Assembly (NCBI RefSeq): GCF_023242315.1
Contig: NZ_JALLIY010000015.1
Location: 1 to 64,000 of the forward strand
Length of the DNA: 64,000 bases
From: Pseudomonas sp. MWU13-2105
GTDB lineage: Bacteria > Pseudomonadota > Gammaproteobacteria > Pseudomonadales > Pseudomonadaceae
Reading direction: 5' to 3'
The translations under genes were made by a program, and so were the position numbers. Shown here piece by piece: positions 17,054 to 24,885 of this stretch (positions within the stretch are counted from its first letter, which is position 1; each line of letters begins with the position of its first letter). Below the pieces are notes generated by a model, which did not search any database, was not told the origin of the DNA, and saw only the letters and a list, made by a program, of their open reading frames with translations.

Positions 17054-17115
17054 TGCGACAGTTTTAATTCTCTAAATTCACTGTAAAAAAGCCGCCTTGA
17101 AGGGCGGCTTTTTTT
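17054..17115. repeat. Left copy of a ~62-bp direct repeat (TGCGACAG site plus terminator)
   Basis: About 90 percent identical to 20,076-20,136. It starts TGCGACAGTTTTAATTCTCT and ends in a GCCGCCTT/AGGCGGC hairpin with a long T-run (17,085-17,115), a strong intrinsic terminator. The preceding bases 17,049-17,074 recur exactly at 19,959-19,984. Confidence 0.85.
17085..17115 (+). terminator. Intrinsic terminator, left repeat copy
   Basis: AAAAAAGCCGCCTT, a short loop, then GGCGGC followed by seven T. The A-run on the other side makes it usable on both strands. No gene ends directly at it. Confidence 0.75.
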
Positions 17116-17117
17116 CG

Positions 17118-17365
17118 CCTGTGATTTATCGCTTCGACGTTCTCGACCGCCCTGTCGGCGAGGACTGCGTGTGGCTGCATGACCACCGCTTGGGTGGTGA
17201 TACTGCCGGCTTCCTGCTGTATCCCTTGGGTGGAAGCGCTCTGTTAGGCGGCTAAATTCGCAATCTGAGCGTTGATGAGTGCAGTCTGCGTATTGAGCGT
17301 GCCGGTTTGCTCTCGCCCTGTATCAGATACCACGTCGCCACCCCCTTGCAAGCTTCTCAGCAGCT
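17118..17365 (-). pseudogene. Decayed reading frame, unidentified
   Basis: On the minus strand a coding-like frame reads TGTLNTQTALINAQIANLAA, hits a TAA, then continues QSASTQGIQQEAGSITTQAV in the same frame. It has no start and the frame is lost upstream. The Gln/Asn/Ala-rich composition suggests a coiled phage or secretion-system protein, but I cannot name it. Confidence 0.25.
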
Positions 17366-17645
17366 CTCAGCACTGCTAACATCGCCCGGCAGCCACCGCC
17401 TCGCTGAAGACGGATGGACGTTTTCATCATGAGTGATTATGGGAAAGTTGTTCTGGTGCGCCAGTATAACCGTTTCCGGTTCGGTCATTGGGAAGTTGTA
17501 TGTCAACACATGCGATCCCTACCGTGTCGGTAACTGAATAAGCTTTGGTGGTGGCTGCACTCTATTTGTTCTTGGCTCATTTACAGGGTTACTAGCATTT
17601 AACACTGTAGGCTTGACATAATATCGTGATAAAAAGGAATTCCTT
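17366..17645. other. Intergenic before the AT-rich gene
   Basis: The sequence becomes AT-rich toward 17,580-17,640 (GGCTTGACATAATATCGTGATAAAAAGG). TTGACA at about 17,613 with TATCGT-like boxes nearby may form the promoter of the next gene. Nothing else is evident. Confidence 0.4.
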
Positions 17646-18575
17646 GTGATTTTATTTGACAGTTTAAGGGTGCCGGATCCACTGTATGAGTTGGTTTTGT
17701 ATTTAAATACATATCATGAGGAGAAGCTAGAAAAGCCCAAGCTAACTTTTCTTTTGAAAAATATCGAGACTAACTTTAGGAAGCTATTTTATTCAACTTG
17801 CCTGTTGAATAAGTTTCAGTCCGACAGTGACCTTTTAAAAAAGTATGACCAGACAAGAGTTGTTAGTACGCAGATTATCGAGTATTGTTATTATAAGATT
17901 AGCACTATCTGGGATATTTCCTATGAAATCTCTAAAGAGCTAATGCCCGTTCGCGGAAAAATAAATGATCGATATGATTATCTTGAGGCGAAATTTTTAA
18001 AATATGTGGGTGTCAGTCCAAGTTTGAATCTTGAATGGTATAAGAAAATCAATAACATTCGAAATAGAATCGTGCATGGTGGTATCAACGTAATGCCATT
18101 TCACGATGTGGATGATCGCGGCGATCCAAGAATATTCTTTCAGGCATATAATTTGGATCTTGTGGATCTTACTCCGCAGAGTCCATATTATACGTATCCG
18201 CAGCGAAACTGTATAAACTTTGCAGATAACTATTTTGCATTGTACACCCATCTTTTATACTCGTATTTGCTCGATTTTTTTAAAGTGATTCTCTCGGAAT
18301 TGTGTGAAAAATATGAGCATGATATTAGCGACTTGTCTGATCCTCAAGAGTTTGCGATTTTTGAATCTCAAGTTGCGCAAATGAAGTCATGGTCATTGGC
18401 TGATACGTCAGTCTTCAAAACTGTGACTGATAACATGATTTATCTAAGTCTAAATGATGGTCGAGTCAAAGAGTCTTCTATGATTTCTTTTGATGTTGTC
18501 TCTCGGTATTATGATGTTTTCCCATTTTCATTGATGAAGTATATTGCAGAGCCCACGGTGGCAGCTCGCAAGTAA
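17646..18575 (+). CDS. AT-rich hypothetical protein with HEPN-type R-x4-H motif, 309 aa
   Basis: The start is GTG 17646 with AAGGAA six bases before it. The motif RNRIVHG at residues 139-145 (Arg139, His144) matches the R-x4-H signature of HEPN-fold ribonucleases and related helical proteins, and it sits at the end of a long helix (WYKKINNIRNRIVH). The rest is helical and Tyr/Phe-rich, without membrane segments. The gene is far more AT-rich than its neighbours, which points to recent transfer. HEPN proteins are often RNA-cutting toxins in immune systems. No obvious nucleotidyltransferase partner lies beside it, so the toxin role is a guess. Confidence 0.65.
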   Translation: MILFDSLRVPDPLYELVLYLNTYHEEKLEKPKLTFLLKNIETNFRKLFYSTCLLNKFQSDSDLLKKYDQTRVVSTQIIEYCYYKISTIWDISYEISKELMPVRGKINDRYDYLEAKFLKYVGVSPSLNLEWYKKINNIRNRIVHGGINVMPFHDVDDRGDPRIFFQAYNLDLVDLTPQSPYYTYPQRNCINFADNYFALYTHLLYSYLLDFFKVILSELCEKYEHDISDLSDPQEFAIFESQVAQMKSWSLADTSVFKTVTDNMIYLSLNDGRVKESSMISFDVVSRYYDVFPFSLMKYIAEPTVAARK

Positions 18576-18895
18576 CTCTCGCTCGTTAATAAGGAATTGC
18601 AAGCGGGGATTTTAGCTCCATGAACTTTGACGGTACAGTGATCATTCAATCGCCAGTACGTACTCTCATCTCAATCTTCATTCTATGACAAGAGAGTCCA
18701 AACGGCTCTAGCCTTCCTTCGGGTACAGCCGCTTACTGCTAGCAGCGGTAGTTTCCTGCATCTCGTGGCCCACCTTCGAGGCCATACTGAGTGCAAGCAA
18801 GTTGCAGAAGCCTGACCATTTCATTTCAAGAAGCGTAACAACTCACGAGCGTTCAACCGGCACCTACACAATCACGTCTAGCAGTAGGAAACATA
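18576..18895. other. Intergenic, 320 bases
   Basis: No credible reading frame, hairpin or repeat was found here between the HEPN-motif gene and the caspase-like gene. Confidence 0.5.
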
Positions 18896-19801
18896 ATGTC
18901 TACCTTCAACTTTAGTAAAGTGGTAATCATAGAATCGCTCGAGCCGGACGAATTCGAGTCTGGCACTGTCCTTTCTCAATACATCAATGGCCTCAGGGAG
19001 GACAATCCAGATGCCCCCCCCGCCGAGCTAATGCAGGTTGAAGGATCCAATGACTTTCTCGCGAAAATTCGCGAGCTCACCCTAGCAGTCCAGAACGATG
19101 GCGATTTCCCCATTCTGCATATTGAGATGCACGGATGGAGCGATAAGACCGGACTGGCATTTCCGGATGGCTCGTCCCTGAGTTGGAATGATCTGGCTGA
19201 TGCACTCGCATCGCTGAATAATGCTATGTTCTTAAACTTGGTTGTTTGTATTTCGGCGTGCTTCGGTGGCCATTTCGTAGGAAGTATCAACCCGATGGCG
19301 TCAGCACCTTGCTTCGCCCTGATTGGCCCTACACACAAAGCCAACGGTCCCGAGCTACTTGGCAGCTTCCGCGGGTTTTATCGGGAGCTGTTGACAACGC
19401 TGGACACACGGGCGGCATTAGAATCCTTGTATAGTCATCGCTTGGATCAAGGTGGATTTGTCACTACGTCAGCCGAAGACTGGTTCTTTAAGCTTGCGAA
19501 AGGTTATCTTCTGAGAGACTGCACCCCCAGCCGCCTAAGGGAGCGAACCGACAAGATCATCGAGGAGTTAAACCAGGAGGGGAAGGTGGTCTCTGCTGAG
19601 CAGCAGATCGCAATCGAAAAAATTGGGGAGACAATGGCTATGGTCTTTCTAGATAGAATGTTTCCAAGGTTTTTCATGATTGATTCGATTCCGGAGAACG
19701 CGCAGCGTTTCGCAGATTCGTTAGCCAAGGCGAAGGCTGAAGCATTTGAGTTTTTTCACGGTCATGCACCGAAAGCAACTGCCTTTGCTGCGGGTGAGTA
19801 A
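18896..19801 (+). CDS. Caspase-like (CHAT/C14-type) protease, stand-alone, 301 aa
   Basis: AGGAAA lies six bases before ATG 18896. The catalytic dyad of clan CD cysteine peptidases is visible: a strand then His in ILHIEMHGWSDKTGL (His79), and about 40 residues later a strand then Cys in LVVCISACFGGHF (Cys122). The spacing and the small residues around Cys122 match caspase-like/CHAT domains. Residues 1-70 form the leading alpha/beta part and residues from about 200 are helical (EELNQEGKVVSAEQQIAIEK). There is no sensor domain or TPR array in the same chain. In bacteria such proteases can be death effectors activated by partner proteins; no partner is evident next to it. Confidence 0.75.
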   Translation: MSTFNFSKVVIIESLEPDEFESGTVLSQYINGLREDNPDAPPAELMQVEGSNDFLAKIRELTLAVQNDGDFPILHIEMHGWSDKTGLAFPDGSSLSWNDLADALASLNNAMFLNLVVCISACFGGHFVGSINPMASAPCFALIGPTHKANGPELLGSFRGFYRELLTTLDTRAALESLYSHRLDQGGFVTTSAEDWFFKLAKGYLLRDCTPSRLRERTDKIIEELNQEGKVVSAEQQIAIEKIGETMAMVFLDRMFPRFFMIDSIPENAQRFADSLAKAKAEAFEFFHGHAPKATAFAAGE

Positions 19802-19958
19802 TGCGTGTCGAACGTTGGCATGTCAGTGAAGTTCGCAGAGATAAGGAGCAATAACCCCAGCGGCGGTAGATTTGGCCCACTGGGGTCGATTGCGGCCAGA
19901 GGCGAAAGTCAGTTTTTCCTCAAGCCAGACTGCAATCACCATGCAAGCTACGCAGTTG

Positions 19959-20136
19959 CTGGCTGCGACAGTTTTAATTCTCTAGCGCAAATGTCTGAAG
20001 CAGCTTTTGGGCGATCTGCGACAGTTTTGCGCTTTCTCCGAGTAAGGCTGCTGGCCCCGGAATTCGGGCACCTATTGCGACAGATTTAATTCTCTAAATT
20101 CACGGTTAAAAAGCCGCCTTTCAAGGCGGCTTTTTT
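19959..20136. repeat. Array of three TGCGACAG sites plus terminator (island right boundary)
   Basis: TGCGACAG occurs at 19,964-19,971, 20,017-20,024 and 20,076-20,083, spaced 53 and 59 bases. On the minus strand each reads as CTGTCGCA after an A/T-rich stretch. Arrays of this kind resemble the transposase-binding sites at Tn7/Tn5053-type ends, whose tips start TGT. The last copy runs into a terminator duplicated at 17,085. Core metabolism starts immediately to the right. Confidence 0.65.
20108..20136 (+). terminator. Intrinsic terminator, right repeat copy
   Basis: AAAAAGCCGCCTT, loop, AAGGCGGC and six T. It is probably the original terminator of a chromosomal gene whose 3' end served as the insertion site. 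Confidence 0.8.
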
Positions 20137-20254
20137 GTCCCTGCGATATGTCTCTGGACATTTGAACGCGTGCAGGCAACGCTGTCCGATCTATTGATTC
20201 CGAGTGCAAGGGGCCTTGGCACTCGTTGTTTCATCCATTAGCGAGGGGAGTTCA

Positions 20255-21070
20255 ATGCCGTTTGTGACGATTGATGGACAACCGCTGCACTTCCTCGACC
20301 AGGGCGTGGGCGAGGTGGTTGTACTGGGCTCCAGCTACCTCTGGGACAGCGGCATGTGGGCCCCGCAGATCGCGACGCTGTCGCAGCACTATCGGGTTAT
20401 CGTGCCGGAGCTCTGGGGCCATGGGCAGTCAGGGCCGTTGCCGGAGAACACCCGCAGCCTCGACGATCTGGCCAAGCAGGTACTGGCCTTGCTCGATCAG
20501 TTGGGGATCCAGCGTTTCACCCTGGTCGGCTTGTCGGTCGGCGGTATGTGGGGCGCGCGCCTGGCCCTGGCTGCGCCCGAGCGCGTTCGCGGCCTGGTGT
20601 TGATGGACACCTATGCTGGTGCGGAGCCGGCGCCGACCCAGCAATATTACTTTTCGATGCTGAAGATGATCGAGGACGTCGGCAGTGTTCCAGCACCTTT
20701 GCTTGATGCAATAGTGCCGATTTTCTTCAGGCCGGGTATCGATCCGCAACTGCCGTACTATCAGGCGTTTCGCACATCCCTGTCGACCTGGTCGGGTGAG
20801 CGCCTGCGCGACAGCGTCGTCCCGCTGGGACGGCTGATCTTCGGGCGTGACGATCGCCTGGCCGCGTTGGCGGCGTTGGATGCCAATCGCACCCTGGTGA
20901 TGTGCGGCGAGCAGGACAAACCACGGCCACCGAGCGAGGCCCGGGAGATGGCCGAGTTGATCGGTTGCCAGTACATCGGGATAGCGGAGGCTGGGCATAT
21001 TTCCAGCATTGAAAACCCGACGTTCGTGAACGATGCTCTGTTGGCATTCCTGTCCGAGCTGCCGGCATAG
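20255..21070 (+). CDS. Alpha/beta-fold hydrolase, 271 aa
   Basis: ATG 20255 has GAGGGGAG just upstream; the frame is open further but without such a site. The nucleophile elbow is GLSVGG with Ser94 (VGLSVGGMWGAR). The acid is likely the Asp in CGEQDKPRPP, and the catalytic His lies in EAGHISSIENP. The oxyanion region VVVLGSSYLWDSGMW comes early. That is the layout of small ester, lactone or C-C hydrolases acting in the cytoplasm. It precedes a LysR regulator gene on the same strand. The substrate is unknown. Confidence 0.85.
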   Translation: MPFVTIDGQPLHFLDQGVGEVVVLGSSYLWDSGMWAPQIATLSQHYRVIVPELWGHGQSGPLPENTRSLDDLAKQVLALLDQLGIQRFTLVGLSVGGMWGARLALAAPERVRGLVLMDTYAGAEPAPTQQYYFSMLKMIEDVGSVPAPLLDAIVPIFFRPGIDPQLPYYQAFRTSLSTWSGERLRDSVVPLGRLIFGRDDRLAALAALDANRTLVMCGEQDKPRPPSEAREMAELIGCQYIGIAEAGHISSIENPTFVNDALLAFLSELPA

Positions 21071-21106
21071 TCACCGCGATCCTCCGGAGGAGCGAGTAGC
21101 CAACCC

Positions 21107-22009
21107 ATGGACAGATTCCAGGAAATGCAGGTGTTCGTCGCCGTCGCCCAGGAGCAGGGTTTCGCGGCGGCGGCGCGGCGTCTGAGTCTCTCTGCACCGA
21201 GCGTCACCCGGGCGGTGGCGGCGCTGGAAAAGCGCATCGGCGCCCAGTTGCTCGTGCGTACCACGCGCAATGTGCACCTGACCGAACCCGGGCAACGTTA
21301 TCTGGAAGATTGCCGGCGGATCCTCGCCGCGATGGAGGAAGCCGAAGCCTCGGCCGCCGACAGTCACGCCCGCCCCAGCGGCCAACTGACCATGACCGCG
21401 CCGGTGCTGTTCGGTGAGTTGTACGTCACGCCGGTGATGGTGCGTTATCTGGAGCAGTATCCGGCGGTGGATATCAACGCGCTGCTGCTGGACCGCGTGG
21501 TACCCATGGTCGAGGACGGGATCGATGTCGCGGTGCGGATCGGCGAGTTGCCCGACAGTGGTTACCACGCCGTCAGGGTAGGGCAGGTCCGCCGGGTGGT
21601 CTGCGCTTCACCGGCCTATCTGGAGCAACAGGGCCGTCCCCAGCACCCGGACGAGTTGCGCCAGGCGCAGATCGTCATGGCCGCCTCGGCTTCGCAGGTC
21701 AGGAGCTGGCAATTCCTCGATGGTGACAAACCCTTGAGCATCCGCCTGGAACCGCGATTGGCACTGACGGCGAATCGGGCGGCGATCCACGCCGCCTGCC
21801 TGGGTCTTGGTCTGACCCGGGTATTGTCCTATCAAGTGGCGGACAAGCTGGCGGCCGGTGAGCTGGAAATCGTGCTGGAAGATTTCGAGTTTCCGCCGCT
21901 ACCGATCCACGTGGTGTATCAAGGGGGCCGCAAGGTATCCGTGCGGGTGCGTAGTTTTGTCGACTTCATGGTCGCGGCCTTGCGCGAGCACCCGAACCTG
22001 AGAGGCTGA
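21107..22009 (+). CDS. LysR-family transcriptional regulator, 300 aa
   Basis: The N-terminal winged HTH is MDRFQEMQVFVAVAQEQGFA, then AAARRLSLSAPSVTRAVAAL (recognition helix). A LysR substrate-binding domain follows from about residue 90 (GQLTMTAPVLFGELYVTPVM). GGAGGAG lies about 15 bases before the start. It sits 36 bases downstream of the hydrolase gene and before the GST and oxidoreductase genes, so it probably controls this small cluster. The effector is unknown. Confidence 0.85.
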   Translation: MDRFQEMQVFVAVAQEQGFAAAARRLSLSAPSVTRAVAALEKRIGAQLLVRTTRNVHLTEPGQRYLEDCRRILAAMEEAEASAADSHARPSGQLTMTAPVLFGELYVTPVMVRYLEQYPAVDINALLLDRVVPMVEDGIDVAVRIGELPDSGYHAVRVGQVRRVVCASPAYLEQQGRPQHPDELRQAQIVMAASASQVRSWQFLDGDKPLSIRLEPRLALTANRAAIHAACLGLGLTRVLSYQVADKLAAGELEIVLEDFEFPPLPIHVVYQGGRKVSVRVRSFVDFMVAALREHPNLRG

Positions 22010-22138
22010 TGAGCATTTCAGTTTTTGAAAGAATGGATTGCCGTTTCTGGCGATTCTGTTGTTTTCGCTGAAGGAGCAAGATCCATCCATCAGCGCGAAC
22101 CGTCCCGGGTTGCGCTTCTACCCCCGTGGAGTCCCGCC

Positions 22139-22768
22139 ATGTCCCAGACCCCTATCAAGCTCTACAACTTTTCCCGCTCCGGCCATGCCCATCGTGCCGA
22201 ACTGATGTTGTCCCTGCTCGGGCTGCCGGTGGAACTGATTCATGTGGACCTGCCCAGTGGTGCCCATAAAACCCCGGAATACCTGGCGCTGAACACCTTT
22301 GGCCAAGTGCCGGTGATTGACGATCAAGGGCTGGTCCTCGCCGATTCGGCGGCGATTCTGGTGTATCTGGCGCTCAAGTACGGGCAAGGCCGCTGGTTGC
22401 CCACCGATCCGCTTGGCGCCGCCCGGGTGCAACGCTGGCTGTCGGTGGCGGCGGGGCCGATTGCCTTCGGTCCGGCCCGGGCCCGGCTGATCACGGTATT
22501 CGGTGCACCCTTTGACGCTGAGGAAGCGATCAGCCGTTCCCATGCCTTGCTCAAGGTCGTCGAGCAGGAACTGAGCCAGTCGTCTTATCTGGCGGGTGAT
22601 ACCCCGACCATTGCCGATGTCGCCGGCTACAGCTATATCGCCCATGCGCCGGAAGGCAATGTCTCGCTGGCGGACTACCCCAATGTACGCGCCTGGCTGG
22701 CGCGGATCGAAGCCTTGCCGGGCTTTGTGCCGATGCCGCGCACCGTCGCCGGATTGCAGACCGCCTGA
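22139..22768 (+). CDS. Glutathione S-transferase family protein, 209 aa
   Basis: ATG 22139 follows a GGAG. The N-terminal thioredoxin-like domain has KLYNFSRSGHAHRAELML (Ser-type active site region) and the cis-Pro/ADSAAI element in FGQVPVIDDQGLVLADSAAI. The C-terminal helical domain ends with DTPTIADVAGYSYI, the conserved N-capping motif of GSTs. It would conjugate glutathione to an electrophile or act as a reductase in the cytoplasm. A terminator-like hairpin separates it from the next gene. Confidence 0.85.
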   Translation: MSQTPIKLYNFSRSGHAHRAELMLSLLGLPVELIHVDLPSGAHKTPEYLALNTFGQVPVIDDQGLVLADSAAILVYLALKYGQGRWLPTDPLGAARVQRWLSVAAGPIAFGPARARLITVFGAPFDAEEAISRSHALLKVVEQELSQSSYLAGDTPTIADVAGYSYIAHAPEGNVSLADYPNVRAWLARIEALPGFVPMPRTVAGLQTA

Positions 22769-22776
22769 GGTTGATG

Positions 22777-22808
22777 AAACCTCCCGCCCACTTCGGCCGG
22801 GAGGGTTT
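22777..22808 (+). terminator. Hairpin between GST and oxidoreductase genes
   Basis: AAACCTCCCG pairs with CGGGAGGGTTT (one bulged G), followed by a short T-run. It may stop or attenuate transcription into the next gene. Confidence 0.45.
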
Positions 22809-22824
22809 CCGTGGAGAAGCCGCG

Positions 22825-24879
22825 ATGAACACACACAGCCCATCCAGCCCATCACCCTGGCATGTCGGCGAGTTGCAGATGCAGGCCCGGGTCGGTGTCG
22901 CCGAACGGATGGCCGAGCTCGGTCCGAGGGTGATCCGCGACTATATGCCGGACCAGCATCGTGACTTCTATCGCCAGTTGCCGTTCCTGCTGTTCGGAAC
23001 CGTGGACGATCAGGGCAATCCCTGGGCGAGTCTGTTTGAAGGTGAGCCTGGCTTTGCCTCTTCTCCCCAACCCAGGCTGCTGCAAGTGGCGAGTTTTCCA
23101 CAGGTTGCGGATCCCACCTATTCAGCCCTGCGCACTGGTGCGGCGATCGGTTTGCTGGGGGTGGAACTGCATACCCGGCGACGCAATCGTATCAATGGGC
23201 GGGTTGCGGCGTTGACTGGACAAGTCCTGAGCGTGGCTGTGGAACATGCTTTCGGCAACTGTCCGCAGTACATCCAGTTGCGCCAGTTCGAACGGGTGCC
23301 GGCGCCAGATCCGGCCAGGCAGGTGGTCTATCGCTCGCCAGGCCTGGACGCCGAGGCTGCGGCAATGATTCATGCCGCCGATACATTCTTTGTCGCCAGC
23401 TATGTGGATATCGACGGCGTCCGCTCCGTGGATGTCTCCCATCGCGGTGGGCAAAGCGGCTTTGTCCGGGTCGAGGGCGACTGCCTGACGATCCCTGATT
23501 TCGCCGGAAACCTGCACTTCAATACCTTGGGTAATCTGCTGATCAATCCTCACGCCGGCCTGTTGTTTATCGATTTCAATAGCGGTGACCTGCTGCAGCT
23601 TAGCGGACGCACCGAGGTCATCCTGGACGGACCGCTGGTGAAAGCCTTCCAGGGCGCCGAACGTTTGTGGACGTTCCACGTGGAACATTGCGTGCGCCGT
23701 CCAGCGGCTTCGACTTTGCGTTGGAGGTTCGAGGGTTTTTCACCCAACAGCCTGATGACCGGCAACTGGGACCAGGCTGCTGCCCGCTTGCAAGCCGAGG
23801 CGTTGGGCAATGCCTGGCGATCTTTGCGGATCAGCCGGATTGTCGAGGAAAGTCGCAACATCCGTTCGCTGTATCTGGAACCGGCGGACGGGGCAGGGTT
23901 GCCGATGTTTCAGGCCGGACAGCATCTGCCGCTGCGTTTCGATCTGGACGGGCAGACGCAGATTCGCACCTACAGCCTGTCGGGCGCGCCGTCGGACGCG
24001 TTCTGTCGGATCAGCGTCAAGCGCGACGGCCGGGTGTCATCCTATATACACGATCAACTCAAGGTCGGTGATGTGCTTGAGGCGCGTGCGCCGCAGGGGC
24101 ATTTCACCGTGGTGGCCCATGAGCAGCGCCCGTTGGTATTACTCGCGGCGGGGGTGGGGATTACGCCCTTGCTGTCGATGTTGCGGGAGGTGGTGTATCA
24201 GGGCAAGCGCACCCGGCGCATGCGGCCCACGGTTTTGTTCCACAGCGCCCGGTCATTGGCGGAGCTGCCGTTTCGGGCCGAGCTGGATGAGTTGATGGAG
24301 CGTGCGGGTGATACGGTCCAGGTGGTGCGACTGTTGAGCCAACCGGAGCCCGAGGCGATGCCGGGTGAGGATTACCATCTGCAGGGTCGCCTCGATGTCG
24401 AGGTACTGAAGGCCGTGTTGATGGTCGATGACTATGACTTGGTGGATTTTGTCCTGTGCGGTCCGGGTGGCTTTACCCAGGGGCTGTACGATCAATTGCG
24501 GGATATGGATATTCGCGATGAGCGTATTCATGCGGAGACTTTTGGCCCGTCGACGTTGCACCGTCGCCAGGATCCGGGTGTACCGCAAATCGAGCAGCCG
24601 CCGGCGGCTACGCAGTCGGTGCCGGTGGTGTTCTATCGTTCGGGCAAGGAGGCACGCTGGCAGCCGGAAGGTGAGAGCCTGCTGGTCTTGGCGGAAAGCC
24701 GCGGCTTGCAGCCGGAGTTCAGTTGCCGGGGCGGATCTTGTGGAACCTGTAGCACGCGCTTGATCAGCGGGCAGGTACATTATCCACAGCCGCCCGCGGA
24801 GTTGCCGGGCGAGGGGCGGGTACTGATTTGTTGCGCGATTCCGGCGCAGAGCACGGAGCCGTTGGTGTTGGATCTGTAA
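22825..24879 (+). CDS. PNPOx-FAD/NAD(P)-2Fe-2S fusion oxidoreductase, 684 aa
   Basis: Three modules lie in one chain. Residues about 10-310 resemble a pyridoxamine-phosphate-oxidase-like flavin-binding fold (DQHRDFYRQLPFLLFGTVDD, LLINPHAGLLFIDFNSGDLL). About 330-570 is a ferredoxin-reductase module with RTYSLSGAP for FAD and LLAAGVGITPLLSML for NAD(P). The C-terminal ferredoxin has CRGGSCGTC (Cys634, 639, 642) and a fourth Cys near 669, the plant-type 2Fe-2S pattern. I begin at ATG 22825. Electrons would run from NAD(P)H through FAD and the cluster to an unknown acceptor. It follows the GST gene on the same strand. Confidence 0.85.
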   Translation: MNTHSPSSPSPWHVGELQMQARVGVAERMAELGPRVIRDYMPDQHRDFYRQLPFLLFGTVDDQGNPWASLFEGEPGFASSPQPRLLQVASFPQVADPTYSALRTGAAIGLLGVELHTRRRNRINGRVAALTGQVLSVAVEHAFGNCPQYIQLRQFERVPAPDPARQVVYRSPGLDAEAAAMIHAADTFFVASYVDIDGVRSVDVSHRGGQSGFVRVEGDCLTIPDFAGNLHFNTLGNLLINPHAGLLFIDFNSGDLLQLSGRTEVILDGPLVKAFQGAERLWTFHVEHCVRRPAASTLRWRFEGFSPNSLMTGNWDQAAARLQAEALGNAWRSLRISRIVEESRNIRSLYLEPADGAGLPMFQAGQHLPLRFDLDGQTQIRTYSLSGAPSDAFCRISVKRDGRVSSYIHDQLKVGDVLEARAPQGHFTVVAHEQRPLVLLAAGVGITPLLSMLREVVYQGKRTRRMRPTVLFHSARSLAELPFRAELDELMERAGDTVQVVRLLSQPEPEAMPGEDYHLQGRLDVEVLKAVLMVDDYDLVDFVLCGPGGFTQGLYDQLRDMDIRDERIHAETFGPSTLHRRQDPGVPQIEQPPAATQSVPVVFYRSGKEARWQPEGESLLVLAESRGLQPEFSCRGGSCGTCSTRLISGQVHYPQPPAELPGEGRVLICCAIPAQSTEPLVLDL

Positions 24880-24885
24880 CGGCTT

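Noticed and set aside
1..20136. tRNA gene as island attachment site
   Set aside because: No cloverleaf or CCA end was seen near either visible island edge; the right edge abuts a terminator instead.
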